The position numbers and the translations under genes are program-made. From NCBI GenBank assembly GCA_905250115.1, contig CAJNOI010000108.1, forward strand, positions 205,378 through 269,377: a stretch of DNA of 64,000 nucleotides. The letters are read 5' to 3'. Below, piece by piece: positions 47,701 to 59,763 of the stretch (positions are counted from its first letter, which is position 1; every line of letters starts with the position of its first letter). The notes beneath the pieces were generated by a model. That model saw only the letters and a list, made by a program, of their open reading frames with translations. It ran no database searches and was not told the origin of the DNA. The DNA is from Adineta steineri (taxonomy: Eukaryota > Rotifera > Eurotatoria > Adinetida > Adinetidae).

Positions 47701-50644
47701 CAAACAATGCCTTGTAATAATTTATTATAATACTAGAAGCATTCTATGTTTATTTCTTTGCAAAACAGGTCAATAATAATTTCTTATACATATATCACGA
47801 CGGAAGAGAAAGAGAAATAAGAGAAACACAAATGTCATAATAAATCGATGACAGTCACCATGAGAATCTTATGTGCTGACGTATACAACCTATACACTTA
47901 CATCAGATGTAGATGTAAAGAAAATAATATATATATATATATATTCCTTCTTTTTTTTATTTTCTAAGAGTAAATATATCGTATTAGAACAACGTAATTA
48001 ACTATCGATAGACAAGTTAACTTACATAGAATCATATATCATCAATATAAACCATTGTCAATATTTAATTATAAACTCCACCTTTTCTTTGACTTCGACT
48101 TATTTTCTTTCTAATTCAATATATATGATTGACAATGCATATGCGATGAAGATCGACATTGAATTAACGAGCAGTAGTTATCGTTTTGTTACAATTTTCT
48201 CTGCATGATTAAATCGTTTCTTCGTCTGAAAATATGATTATATTCTATATGTTCACAAAACAACAGCCAGCAGTAAGTCCGAGATAATACTTGAATAAGA
48301 AACATACCATCAATGTCTTTCGTACTGAATTACCTCATTTTTAACTTTATGTTTAAAAAGAAACTGCGTATATTGATTAATCACTATGTAAGACCATGAA
48401 TAATGTTGACACTTAAAAGCGACGTTGAACAACATAAATGATTACTACTGTTCTATCACTCAAGGATAATCTGTCAAAAAGGAATGAAGAGAGGAAGAAA
48501 ACGACTGACAGTAATACTAGTGGGGCATTGCTAGTAATGGTTTAGTATAGAACTATCATCACTTATTCTAGAATGTCGAGATCAATGGCAGACTGATGTT
48601 TTCTTTGAAAGAAAATCTAATAAACTACGACGAACAGAAGTTGATAGAATCATTAGTCTTTTGTTGAACTAAAATTTAAATTTAGAAACTATCGAAAAAA
48701 AAAACTAAAGGTTGCATTTTTTCTAAATATAAATTATGGAAATCTATCTATTATATCTACAAAATATATTATAAAAGAACAACATAAATAAATAATCATC
48801 GAGGCTAGAAAAACGTTCGCACTTGTTCTATATTAAAAGAATTTGACATCTGATTCTCATCGATATTTTCTGTTTATATTTATATATCATCCTAGTTTAC
48901 TTTATTTATTTTTTGTCATCAATACATTTAGTTTTAGTATAAATACTAAAAAACAAATTTCCTATTCTATGTAACTAAAAACTTACCTTCATAAACATAT
49001 TATTCAGGAAATATACTTCTCTTTTGTAATAATTTCTTATTTATGAATTACAGCTGGTTTATATTACAGAAATATCTTTGTTGTACTATTTAACTTGTAA
49101 TATAACGTTCGAATGCACATTGTATTAAGTTTTTTTAAATCTTGAGTGTATATATCTTATCATCTGCTCATAAAAATATTAATAATGATTTTTGCACTGA
49201 ATAATCGCTAGGCCTTGTTTTTTGAAGTCCAAACATATGAGAAAATATATGTACCAATGTATTTCATGAACATATGTTTAATAAAAGTGCCATTATTATT
49301 GAATGTTGAATATTAATAAATGTTTATGATTCTTTGTTTGTGAAAACTTGATTCAATCATTGAGTATATAAAAGTTTATTTGGTAGAAAGCTTTCGGCAT
49401 TGTAAGAATTATTATTTTTTTTCTAACTTTAGAAATTCCTATTAAATATATGAATCACCAACATATTTATGGTCGTTGAATAATAGAAAATTCCATTGAA
49501 GACGTAGACTATAAAACCTTAACAGGATCGAAAAAAATTTGAGTATTAGTTTCAACTCAATTACGGTCATATTGTAATTCTTATCTACATAGGATAGAAT
49601 ATTTTAAATATTCTATAGACTCACATAACGATAAGTTTATTAAAATGTAAACAATGACGTCAGAGAAAAAATTCTTTGTATATTTATCTTTATCAAACAT
49701 GTGATAAATACATGTGGTCATATATATGTTCGAAATACAAAATCCAGAATAAAAACTAATTTTCTTGTTTATAATTGACCTTTGATAACCAAAGTAGTTC
49801 TATCAATATGTCAATCTCTTCTAATTTAATAAAATCATCTTATTAATCGATAAGTTATATTGTAGAATTATAAATAGATAATTTTAATCATGATTATTTT
49901 CGACTGAGAACGACAGTTGAAATTTATACAATATGAAGTATCAAAACAATATGACAAACCATTTATCTAATTTCATGTTGTGATAAGAGATTGTTCTGTT
50001 CCTTTTTTCATATTAATTAAATTATTGTATGGAAAATCAGATTAGCGTGAGTAGTGTTGACCCCAGATGGATGAAGTTGAATCAATTAGTTTTGATGTTA
50101 TTTTATCCGATCAACAAAAACACAATTTTCTCATAATATGTCTTAGTATTCTCTAATCTTCAATGTTTATCTTGATCGATAACAGATTTCTAAATCAGAT
50201 GAACTCATTGATTATCTTTCACAGTTGACTTCAGAAATACGCTGCGCACACATGTTATATCAATCAATAGTATAAACGATCAAGCAAAATCTTTCTAAGT
50301 ACGAATGAATACTTTCATATCTAAACTATCTTATCTAAACAAATGGAAATACGTTAAATCTGTTGAGTTCATAATATAATAAAGCAAAAATGTTCTACTT
50401 ATGTATTGGAGTTTAAATACTTTGATCTTTCATTAGAGAATCATTCTAATGGAAAAACTGGAAAATAATGATTTTGCGTAGAATATCTCATTACTATCTT
50501 GACAAACTATTTATCATTTTTTTACAAGACAATAAAACACAACAGAAAGAACAAGACAAAAAAAGTGAAGACGAAGCATACTGTTCGATCAGTTAATAAT
50601 AAAAATATTCGAATATGCATATATTTTTTGTTGAAAGAAGAATA
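44786..50644. other. 5.9-kb gene-free AT-rich region
   Basis: No supported gene on either strand. Simple repeats: (ctt)n at about 45077-45101, (at)n near 45490-45508, 46130-46160 and 47928-47943, and (aag)n at about 47240-47262. This is the longest empty stretch in an otherwise compact window. It could hold distal regulatory DNA of the GPCR. Confidence 0.5.
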
Positions 50645-51075
50645 TTAGAAATCAATAGTTGATTTTTTATGTTGTTGATTTTCTGTTGATGATGATGTAT
50701 TTCTAACTATTGAATGTTTTATTAACAATCGACGATTAAATCTATTACTAAGAGATGTATCATGCCAACACCAACATTGTCGACTACATAAATTAATCCA
50801 GAGTAAAACAAGAAAAACGATTATCATAAAAACAATTCCTGCTATATAGATAGCATTGACAACATTACGTGTACGAACAGGTGTTATTGGAGTCGATGAT
50901 GATGATGATGATGATGCTAGAAGAGAGAGTAATTTGGTAGTATTTTCTAACATTTGTCTTTGTTGTTGTAGTTCATTCATATTATTCTCCATTCTCATTT
51001 GACTTTCGTCGGACTGATGTGATGGATGTTTAATAAAAACTTTGCTCGGCTGTTTTGTAGTAATTGTATCATATT
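50645..51075 (-). CDS. Single-pass membrane protein of unknown function, 5' exon(s) not found
   Basis: Open frame of about 143 residues on the minus strand with no ATG at its left boundary. A pyrimidine-rich tract and CATCAAG at 51076-51082 suggest a splice acceptor, so this is probably a last exon. It has a Gln/Met-rich helix, a Ser run (SSSSSSS), one membrane helix (NAIYIAGIVFMIIVFLVLLW), a juxtamembrane Cys cluster (CSRQCWCW) that could be palmitoylated, and a polar tail. No family recognised. If it is not spliced, the first in-frame Met is about 29 residues in. Confidence 0.45.
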
Positions 51076-51085
51076 CTTGATGCAA

Positions 51086-52227
51086 ACGATTGAGAAAACA
51101 GAAGAAGAAGAAGAAAAAAAAAGTTTATTAAATCAATATTGTTGATGTTTACGTGTTGAAGTATATATTTCTCATAAAATAGAGTATTGATCGTTGATGA
51201 CACATAAGGAAATAAGTAAAGAGTAATGTTGTCTAACTTTCTTTTAGTTGTTTAACTAGTATATTCATGCGTTGTTCTATCCGAGTAGTTCCATTTGCTT
51301 TCTTGCTGGATGTAATAAAAACGAAGGGAATATATATCTACATATATATATATATATATAAAGAGAATGCCGAAGAAGAAAGAAATGACGAATAGATCTT
51401 TTATTGAACTGACAACAGCTTCCGTTATTCTTTTTCTTCTATATTTTTTTTTATTCTCTTGACGAGTCATGAACAAGAAAATGAGATCAGAAAAATGAAT
51501 AGGAACAAAAAAAAGGCTAACAAACAAGCAAAAATCTCAATGAACAGACTTGTATTTATAAACATGGAATATTTTAATCTCTTATTTTTTCTTAATTTAC
51601 TAAATACTGTATAAACTAAGAGAAGGAATTATCAATCGTTTCGTGACTATATTCTAATTATTTCTTTTTTTTTCGGTTATTATTTGTAATCAACTATAAG
51701 ATAGATATATGCATGCAAAGAACTTAAATCTTCTATTATGAAAAACAAAAACCTAGTATAATATGTCAGCATATCATTGATTAATTCGAAAGTTTGTTAT
51801 TATGATAATTAAACATTGAATAAGCCAATGTCTGAAATAAACTAATGAAATTCTTTTTTTTTGTTCCTTATATTGAAATGATTAATGAATAATGAACAAA
51901 TAAAATATTTCTTTGTTTTTCAAAATAAAATTTTTTCATTACAATACAATTTGATTATAGAAAACACTATGCTCTGAATCAATATTGCATATTTCTCTCG
52001 TTTTTTTTTTCTCTCTCGCACTTTTTTGCATATTTACTTATGTCTCCTTGGGAAATCAGTCAGGTGTAACCAACTAATGATTCATATGCTACATAAACGA
52101 TTGGAAGACATATATTTTTTCGTGATAGTGCACATGTTTGTTAATTTAAACGACTATTCTGTTTCCTACATATTTTTTTTACCAATACATTTGTAATCAA
52201 TATAGTGCTGTTTACTTTTAAAAAAAC
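51086..52227. other. Intergenic, no gene firmly seen
   Basis: May contain the missing first exon of the 50.6-kb gene. Simple (at)n near 51340-51360. The region before 52228 is the leader of the next gene. Confidence 0.4.
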
Positions 52228-53143
52228 ATGTATCAAGATGCGGGGTATGGTGAAAATTGGCAACCAGCAGCAAATAATGCAAGGTAATTTTTTTAAGAGA
52301 TATTGTTTAGTTTTTTCTTATATATTTTTACAGACGTATCGATCCATATACACGATCATGTGCAGCACTAGGTGGTCTATTTGGTTGTGGCTTTATTATA
52401 ATTGTGATTATTGTATTATCATTAATTCCACTTTATATATCTCATGATTCATCAACTAATAGTAATATTCAAGCACCGAGTAAATATCTTTTGATATTTT
52501 TATTTCTTTGTATAATCTTTTATTTTCAAATGTAGAAGTTACTGTAACTAATTATAATCTTCAATTCCAGTCTCCCTTCAATAACTTTAACTCTCAAACA
52601 ATCCTTTCTGATAGTACTAATCTACAAACTTTACAAGCAGCACTTACATCTCTAGTACAAACAGATCCTGCTATGGCCGGTTCTGTTGTGGAAATAAATA
52701 CATCCTCAGTACAATCTAGACGTAAACGTCGACAAACGTCAAACTTACTTACTATTACATTTAATTTAAATGTTATTAGTGGTAAAGGCTGTTCGTCAAT
52801 AGCATGTTTGAATCAATTTCAATCTCATGCTACTAGTTGTTTAACTGATATAAATCAAACAATTTCTGGTGTTCGTTATCAACAATCGGGTTCATCAAAT
52901 ATCTATTGGCTAAATTATAAACTACCTCAGACAATGCAATCAAGTAAGATTTTTGTAAAAAATATCAAGATTAAAAAATAATTTTTTATTTCAGATGCAA
53001 CATTTGTTATTGTTGATTCTAAATTACTATCTTCTCTATTGGCTACATTAACAGAACTTGATGCAAGTCAACATCAATCAGCAACAACAACAACACCAAC
53101 TACAACAACGACGAATAATTTAGTGTCAACTGTAGTAGCTTGA
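52228..53143 (+). CDS. Single-pass membrane protein with an extracellular domain and RRKRR site
   Basis: Four exons: 52228-52283, 52334-52479, 52536-52943, 52995-53143; phases 2, 1, 1; 252 aa. A short cytosolic N-terminus (MYQDAGYGENW) precedes one membrane helix (GGLFGCGFIIIVIIVLSLIPLYI), so it is probably type II with the C-terminus outside. The outside region (VTVTNYNLQFQSPFNNF, TSLVQTDPAMAGSVVEI) holds a dibasic RRKRR, a furin-like cleavage site, then LLTITFNLNVIS and a Cys pair. Folding around a central basic site is reminiscent of SEA-type domains, but no match is claimed. The C-terminus is Thr-rich (TTTTPTTTTT). Function unknown. Confidence 0.75.
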
Positions 53144-54662
53144 ATACTTTGTATTTATTAGTCAGATAAATGAAAAAAAACTGTTGACAAAAATTTCAAT
53201 TCAATAAAAAATAATAATAAATATTTTCATGATATCTGCTTTTATAAAAGGGTTTATCACGAGTTTGAAAAAAACAAAACTGTCAATCATACTTTCGTTA
53301 GTCATTATAGAAACATAAAATATTGTTTTCATATAACGAAGTATTAATATGCGACATACAAAATCTTGATGCTGACATCCGGATTTATCAAAGAATAAAA
53401 AATATATTCATTCAGATGAATAATAGAACGTGATAGAAATTGATGAAAACGAATAGAGTAATATAAAATATTAATAGAATTTCTTTTGATTTTTTTTTCT
53501 CTAGAGACAAACAGTTTTTTTTTGTTTGATGTCATATTCAATATCTATGTACAAGCAAAGATTTTCTTTAATCAAAGACATATCTTTGATTTAGATATAT
53601 ACGGATGCTATTGACGTTTGTCAATAAAAATAAATCAAAATTTTGTCAATGTATGCTTGGTTATAATAGAAAGTTCAGCATTTAACTAATTTTTAAGCTT
53701 ATATTCTGTCTATTGATATATATGTTAATAATTTTCAACGGCGGAATAATTTTATTTTGTTCAACTGATTTAATTATTATCTAATACAAAAGTATCAAAT
53801 CGTTTTGTTTCGGCGTTATAATCATACTATTGAATTTGAAAGTGTTTATAGGAAAATAAATCAGATCATTCTTTGAACAAAAAAAAATATCCATGTTCCA
53901 AACTATTTCTTATGACATGAATTAATTGTTTTATAAATGCCTAGTTAAAGGAAATTAAGTCTGCAAAAAGTGGTTATATAATTTAATAGTAATTGTCATT
54001 TGAATAAGTTTGCTTGAGAAATTCTTTTTATTTCAAAATAGTTATGTTACACTTGAAAAATATGAGACACGCCTTTATTTACCATATTTTTCACGTACTT
54101 TGTATATGTATCTAATTTCACTTAGTGTATTGCGCATTTATAGTAGAAAAAACAATATTTTCTAAATGATCATTAAAACATTTGAATAATGATGGGCGAA
54201 AATTCGTATTCATATGACTAAGGTTAGGTATTTCAAGTCATCATCTAGGTTTTTTTTTCCTATTTATAACGTCAAAAGAAAGATAATACACGGAAATTAT
54301 TTCATATTATTTCTGGTATAAAAATTTATTTCTTAAACAATAAAAATCGATACTGTGAATAACTTACAGTTAAATAAAAGTTGAATACAAGACGATAATT
54401 AATACTGGAGGATGATGATGAAGAATAAATGAGGAACAAGTCATCTGTTAATATACGATATAATCAACATGAATATATTCACAACTGGAATACACTCAAA
54501 ATAATATTGAGGAAATTAATTCTTATTCTTTTTGTTTTTTGCTTATGTTCCCAGTTGACATAATAGAGTTATTCAAGGATTCGATGATAAAAAAGAGAAC
54601 AACCTATAATCAAGTACACGACAAAATTTTCTCGAGCTTTTCTTTTTCGTTCAAATGAACAT
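53144..54662. other. Intergenic, no gene seen
   Basis: AT-rich; 3' flanks of the converging neighbours. A polyadenylation signal-like aataaa occurs at about 53203. Confidence 0.5.
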
Positions 54663-55328
54663 TTAAAGATATATTTTTCTTAATAAAAACACAGAAAAAC
54701 GTAAATTAGCAAACGTACAAAGCCGTGAAAATAATAAATCAAGTTCAGATTGATCTTTCTTAGTTAGAAAACTTTTAATTATTTCAAACCGTTTTGATCT
54801 AATTAAATTTGTAAGAATATTTACAATTAATTCTGCATCATTGGATGATGAATTTTCGTGATATAATAAAGATAAATCATGTAATAAATCTGTTGGAATA
54901 TCAGTTTGAAAAATATGTTCAAGATTTTTCAATTGATGTAAATAATCAAGTTTCATATCATTTGGAATACGTCGCCATTGTTGAATAAATTCAATAACAT
55001 TTTTTGGTGTTGAAAATGTGTTTATTTGAGGAAGTAAAGATGATTCCGATGGAAGAATTATTTGTGAAGATGAAGGAGAAGAATTTTGTCCAGCTGGTTG
55101 ATTCCATGCAAGTGATTGACGTTCTAATGTTAAAGTTTCATTTCGATCAAGTGGACGTAAATGTGCAGCTGCAACAATATTTCGAAAGTCATCATAGGTT
55201 GAACAACGTTGATGAACAGCACGAAATTTTGCATCATTTCTTTGCCAATGAAGATCTTCTTTAGATTTTTCTTCAGAAAAATTCTTTGCTAATTTACGTA
55301 AATCAATTGGTTTCATTTGTTTTGACAT
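54663..55328 (-). CDS. CCDC103: CCDC103 / dynein axonemal assembly factor 19
   Basis: Single exon, 221 aa (human about 240). The N-terminal helix (IDLRKLAKNFSEEKSKEDLHWQ) leads into the conserved KFRAVHQRCSTYDDFRNIVAAAHLRPL block. The C-terminal half has WRRIPNDMKLDYLHQL, IFQTDI and a helical domain like the RPAP3-C fold (LLHDLSLLY, IVNILTNL). CCDC103 is needed for dynein-arm docking in motile cilia, consistent with a ciliated animal. Divergent promoter with the YAP gene, 195 bases apart. Confidence 0.85.
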   Translation of the reverse strand: MSKQMKPIDLRKLAKNFSEEKSKEDLHWQRNDAKFRAVHQRCSTYDDFRNIVAAAHLRPLDRNETLTLERQSLAWNQPAGQNSSPSSSQIILPSESSLLPQINTFSTPKNVIEFIQQWRRIPNDMKLDYLHQLKNLEHIFQTDIPTDLLHDLSLLYHENSSSNDAELIVNILTNLIRSKRFEIIKSFLTKKDQSELDLLFSRLCTFANLRFSVFLLRKIYL

Positions 55329-55523
55329 TCTTATTTCAAATGAATATGTATATATGTAAAATTCATGTATCCAAGTAACTATCCTCTTTGATTTTATTGG
55401 ACAAGAATTTTTAACTAATCATACTTAGAAAAGATAAAGAACATATGATCACTACCACCTCCATCATCTATATTTATAAGAAGAAGAAAAAGAAGGAAAC
55501 AACATAGGTTTACTTGGTTATCA

Positions 55524-56476
55524 ATGAGTAATAAAAAAAGTTCATCGTATATTATTGATGCAGATCAAAGTCGGACAGTAATGAATTCACTCTTCCATGG
55601 TTCTAATGATCAAAATAAACAACTACCCAAACCATACAGAGAGCGCGTTTTACCTGCATCATTTTATCATCCACCACGATCTAATAATACAAATGAAACT
55701 AAAAATGGTCACCATGTTAAAAATCGACCGAGTTTACCTAGTACATCAGTATGCACGAAGACTAATAATTATCACTCAAGATGTGTTAGTGATAGTGCTA
55801 CTGTTTCTGGAGAAGGTATAATGAATTCAAGACCAACAGAACTTCCATTACCGGATGGATGGGTAGAAGGTCGAGCACCTGACGGACAAATATATTATAT
55901 TGAGTAAGATTAAGAGTACATTTACAGCTATCGATAATCATAATTACATATGTGCAATACTAAGTGTTTTGAAAACTTGTTTAAATTTGGTTTTTCTATA
56001 AAAAAATTATCGATAATTTCTAATTCTATTTTCATTTGTGTATACTTCAAAAAACCAAGTGTCTTAATATACATATGACAACCTGCGTCTTTTTTTTCTC
56101 TTAGTAATTTAACTAAAACTACAACATGGGCCGATCCACGTCCAAATCATTATGCTGCATTTCAATCGTGTTGTTCTATACTTCCACTACCGGATAATTA
56201 CAAACAAGAATATGATTCTAAAGGCAATACTTATTTTATTGACTGTAAAACTAATCAAATTAGTAGGAATGATCCAAGACCTAGTAAATTTTTCTCATGT
56301 CATTATTATTTACAGCATTACTTTTGATTTTTCTAGAATATTATCATTCTTTAATGACACATAGACTTGATGTACCATCTACTGGATCACAAGGAAATTT
56401 ATTAACAAATACACTTGAGAAAATTTTACAACAAAGACATGAATTACAATTACGTTCAACAGAATTATTAAAAATG
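55524..56476 (+). CDS. YAP1: YAP/Yorkie transcriptional coactivator, 3' end unresolved
   Basis: Exons 55524-55903, 56105-56283 and 56337-56476 (phases 2, 1, 0) give about 233 residues. The TEAD-binding region is recognisable (MNSLFHG, then LPASFYHPP, compare LPDSFFKPP of YAP). A Warts/LATS consensus H-x-R-x-x-S is present in YHSRCVSDS. WW1 is LPLPDGWVEGRAPDGQIYYI with TTTWADPRP across the intron. WW2 follows after only about ten residues and is degenerate. A helix follows (NTLEKILQQRHELQLRS). A second acceptor at 56315 would lengthen exon 3 by 21 bases in frame. After 56476 the frame is not resolved, and a 10-N gap at 56606-56615 interrupts. The activation region and PDZ motif are not seen. 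It acts with TEAD in Hippo signalling. Confidence 0.82.
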
Positions 56477-57126
56477 GTAAAATATATTTTTATTTGTCTA
56501 TTAACGATACTTAATTTTTGTTTTAAATAATATATAATAGGAAATTAAAAGTAGGAAACTATGCTTTTTAGTATTGTTATTATTCGTAGTGATGGTGTTG
56601 TTGTTNNNNNNNNNNTTCTAGTTCCATAAATTAGTTTGGTAACATGTATAGAATCATCTTACGCAAAACTTTTTTTTTCGTTCAATTTAAAGTCATAAAA
56701 AATATCTAATGTTTCATTTCATTTGAAAATTAGTTCACATCTATACTGACCAAAGACGTGAGCAAATCGACATTATTTTATTTTAATTGTAAATGACATT
56801 CTATATCTATGCGTTCATTGTTTTCTGATGTGTTAAGTTTAATATATATTGTGTTATCAGATGATATATTATCTCAAATAAACATCTTCTATAGAGATGC
56901 ACAAATACAGATATTTTCTTTCGTTCTGTTCAATCGAAATAAAAATACAGTAAGCTTTTTTTTTTAAGTTTTTTTTTTCAATATGAAATATAATAAACAT
57001 GATAATTATTTCTGTCTATTCATCTATTGTATAAATAAGGAAAGAAAAAACGGTAACAAATAAAGAATAAAAACACACAAGTATTATATTATAAAAAAGA
57101 ATACAGCATATGTAAAAAAAAATTTT
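56477..57126. other. Unresolved 3' region of the YAP gene, with a 10-N gap
   Basis: An acceptor-like ATATAATAG at 56532-56540 is followed by about 20 open codons and a (gttgtt) run into the gap at 56606-56615. Beyond the gap no convincing coding exon was found. Confidence 0.4.
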
Positions 57127-59763
57127 TTATCGCATTTTGCGCCATGCCCATGTTTCATTGATATTAATCTAAATAGACACATATATGATTAATCATAATA
57201 AAACGTTAATTATAGAAAAAAAAAACCTTTTTAATATTTTTTCGTTTTGAAATAGCTTGATCATCTCGATCTTCCATATCTGAATCACTATTAAATGAAC
57301 TAATATCGCCGACTTGATTTCGTGATGCTGTTACATAAGTTGTAGCTGCTGGTCCACTGAGAATATTTGATCCGAGTATATTACCACCAGTATTTGGTCG
57401 ATAAGCTATTGTATATACGGGATGATTAGAATTTTGAACCATGGCAGATGGTTGTCCCATATTGTAGTTTAATATATTAGCTGATTTCATCTATATTAAA
57501 TAAATATTTTTTTTGAGATTAAAAAAAACAGTTAATATTTCTTACAGCTGCTTGAATATTTTCATCTCTAAATTGTTGTGTTTGTGGCATTATATATGAC
57601 ATTGGTTGTGTAGGATTATTTGATTGTGCATTTGGTGTTGACGATGCTTTTGGTTGTGATGCTGCCGATGGTTGAGGTTGTGGTTGAGATTGAGGTTGAG
57701 GTTGAGGTTGATAATAAGGAACTGGTATAGGAATAAATTGAGTTGGTTTTTGAGTATTATCAGGAGACATTATACTATCACGTGGACTACATGATCGTGA
57801 ACGATGATTTGAATGACGATGAGAACGAGAATATGAACGAGAACGATGATGTGAAGAACGAGTTGTATATGGAAGTTCATCCATTTCTGTATTCTAAAAT
57901 ATATACATATTTTTGTTAAAAGATAAATGTTCTAAGACAAAAATTCAAAAAATATACTTCAGTCATATAATGTCGGGGATAATAAGGATCAAACTGAAAA
58001 TATTTATAAATTAAAAAGCAAAAAATAACATTTTTTTTATCATATGATAACTTACATTTGAATGTGGATACATTGTTGGAGTACCCGGTCTTGAATATCC
58101 ATAAAAACCAGATGGTGTTGGTTGATATCCTGGATTCATAACACCACCATAAGTTGGTGGAGGTGGATATGCCATTGGATTTTGTTGAGAATTATTTAAA
58201 CCATGAATTTGATAACAAGCATGTGGATAATCTTGATAATGAAATGGTTGTTTTACAGCTGTTGTTGTATTGCTATATAAAAATAAAAATTCTATTTGAA
58301 AATATTTTTAAAATAGATAACTAACCCGTCAGATGGTGGCATTTTACAAACACTTCCATTAAATTTATCACCACTATGACTAAACATTCCATGTACACGC
58401 ATATTATTTCGATAATCACACCAACTAAGCATGGATGCGACAGAAAAACATACAGAAGTTATTAAAGCTAATACAAGATTTGGCACTAATAACCACATGC
58501 CCCAACGACGAGGATTATCATTGCTGGATAATCGTAAACGTTCAACATAAACTAATGATTCATTTGCAAATACAGTTACACCAATTGTGATAAATAGAAC
58601 TAAATATAATTGTAGAATAAAAAACAAGTAATTAAAATTGAGTCTTTCGAAATCTTAATAATTTTTAATAAACAATACGAATAAAAATTTCTTAGAATCG
58701 TGTTAATATTAATAATTACACAATTTGATTTTCATATTATTAGGACACGTGAGATGAAAAGACTTCATTAAGCGACTCTCACGTTGATGGTCATATCGTG
58801 TGATTGACGTGATGCGTGTGTTGATTACATACACGTGTATACACTGCATCAGTAGAGTATAGACGAACTACCTTCATTAAAAGAGAATTTGCAATATTAA
58901 CTAGTTCAGTATAATATAGAATTAATTGATAATTAATCTCATTGTGAAAATTATTCAAAAAATTAGACGAAAAAAAAACAATGTTGTATTTATGATACAA
59001 TCATAAGGTTAACTAGAAAAAGTTCATTATTCAAATTTCGATTTATCATATAAGACTATGAGATATTTGATTTCATCAATAAATAAATAATGAAATTTTA
59101 TTTTTAATTACCCTATACGTCTATACATTCGAAAAGTTCATCTAAATCTTACTAAATACACGTCTATGTCTAAAATGAAATTTTTTTTAATCATTCGCTG
59201 TTCAACAAAAGTGATTAAATATATAAATAACTAACAAGATTTCGAAAGTTTTGAATATATCTTCTTTCTGTTAATTAAGTTTAAAAAATCTAATTCAATT
59301 TCATACTCACAATTTAAAAATGCAAATAATGCTGCGAAAAGTAAAGTAGTAACAAAAGCTCGTCGACACATAAAACCAATACAAGCTGTTAAAAGTGATA
59401 GACAACCTAATGATAAACCACATGGAACAAGTACTTGAGCAACACGTACAAAACCTGTCAAATAATAATAAAAATAAAAAAGAATTTTATTAGAATTTAG
59501 ATTATACTTGGTGTATCTTTATTCCATAATAAACAAATAAAATCATTTGCATCGATTGAAAATACACATTTATACCAGAGACCAAATTTCTTGAACATCT
59601 TTAAACTTTCACTTGTTGAATTGGCATTTTTTATTCCATCATGTTCATAAAATTGAAGCCAATCAGGTACTGAAAAGGCAACCCATCCAAATACAAGACT
59701 AAATATTAGTAAACCAATACCAACAGATGTTAGTATTCGTGCTGGTATGATACGTTGATACAT
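57127..59763 (-). CDS. Claudin/PMP22-like four-membrane-span protein with long Pro/Gln-rich tail
   Basis: Eight exons: 59763-59508, 59454-59311, 58599-58326, 58272-58056, 57993-57958, 57893-57546, 57490-57227, 57168-57127; 526 aa, phases consistent throughout. TM1 (GIGLLIFSLVFGWVAF) is followed by an extracellular loop with the claudin signature W-(x)-GLWxxC (PDWLQF ... FGLWYKCVF). TM2 and TM3 are in exon 2 and at the start of exon 3 (FITIGVTVFANE), and TM4 is LLVPNLVLALITSVCFSVASML. The tail of about 310 residues is rich in Tyr/Pro (YPPPPTYGG), then Arg/Ser (RSHRHSNHRSRS), then a Gln/Pro run. It is far longer than in claudins. Probably a cell-junction or membrane scaffold protein. The terminal 14-codon exon is less certain because its upstream donor is weak. 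Confidence 0.8.
57660..57715 (-). repeat. Gln-Pro hexanucleotide coding repeat
   Basis: Imperfect caacct/caatct units within exon 6 of the claudin-like gene encode QPQPQPQSQPQPQP. Likely length-variable. Confidence 0.85.
58627..59310 (-). other. Long intron region of the claudin-like gene
   Basis: About 0.7 kb between exons 2 and 3, much longer than the neighbouring introns. No coding or element seen. Confidence 0.5.

Noticed and set aside
51252..51527. Minus-strand frame upstream of the 50.6-kb membrane protein as its first exon
   Set aside because: Its C-terminal part comes from an (at)n tract and no phase-matching donor to the 51,075 acceptor was found; left unassigned.
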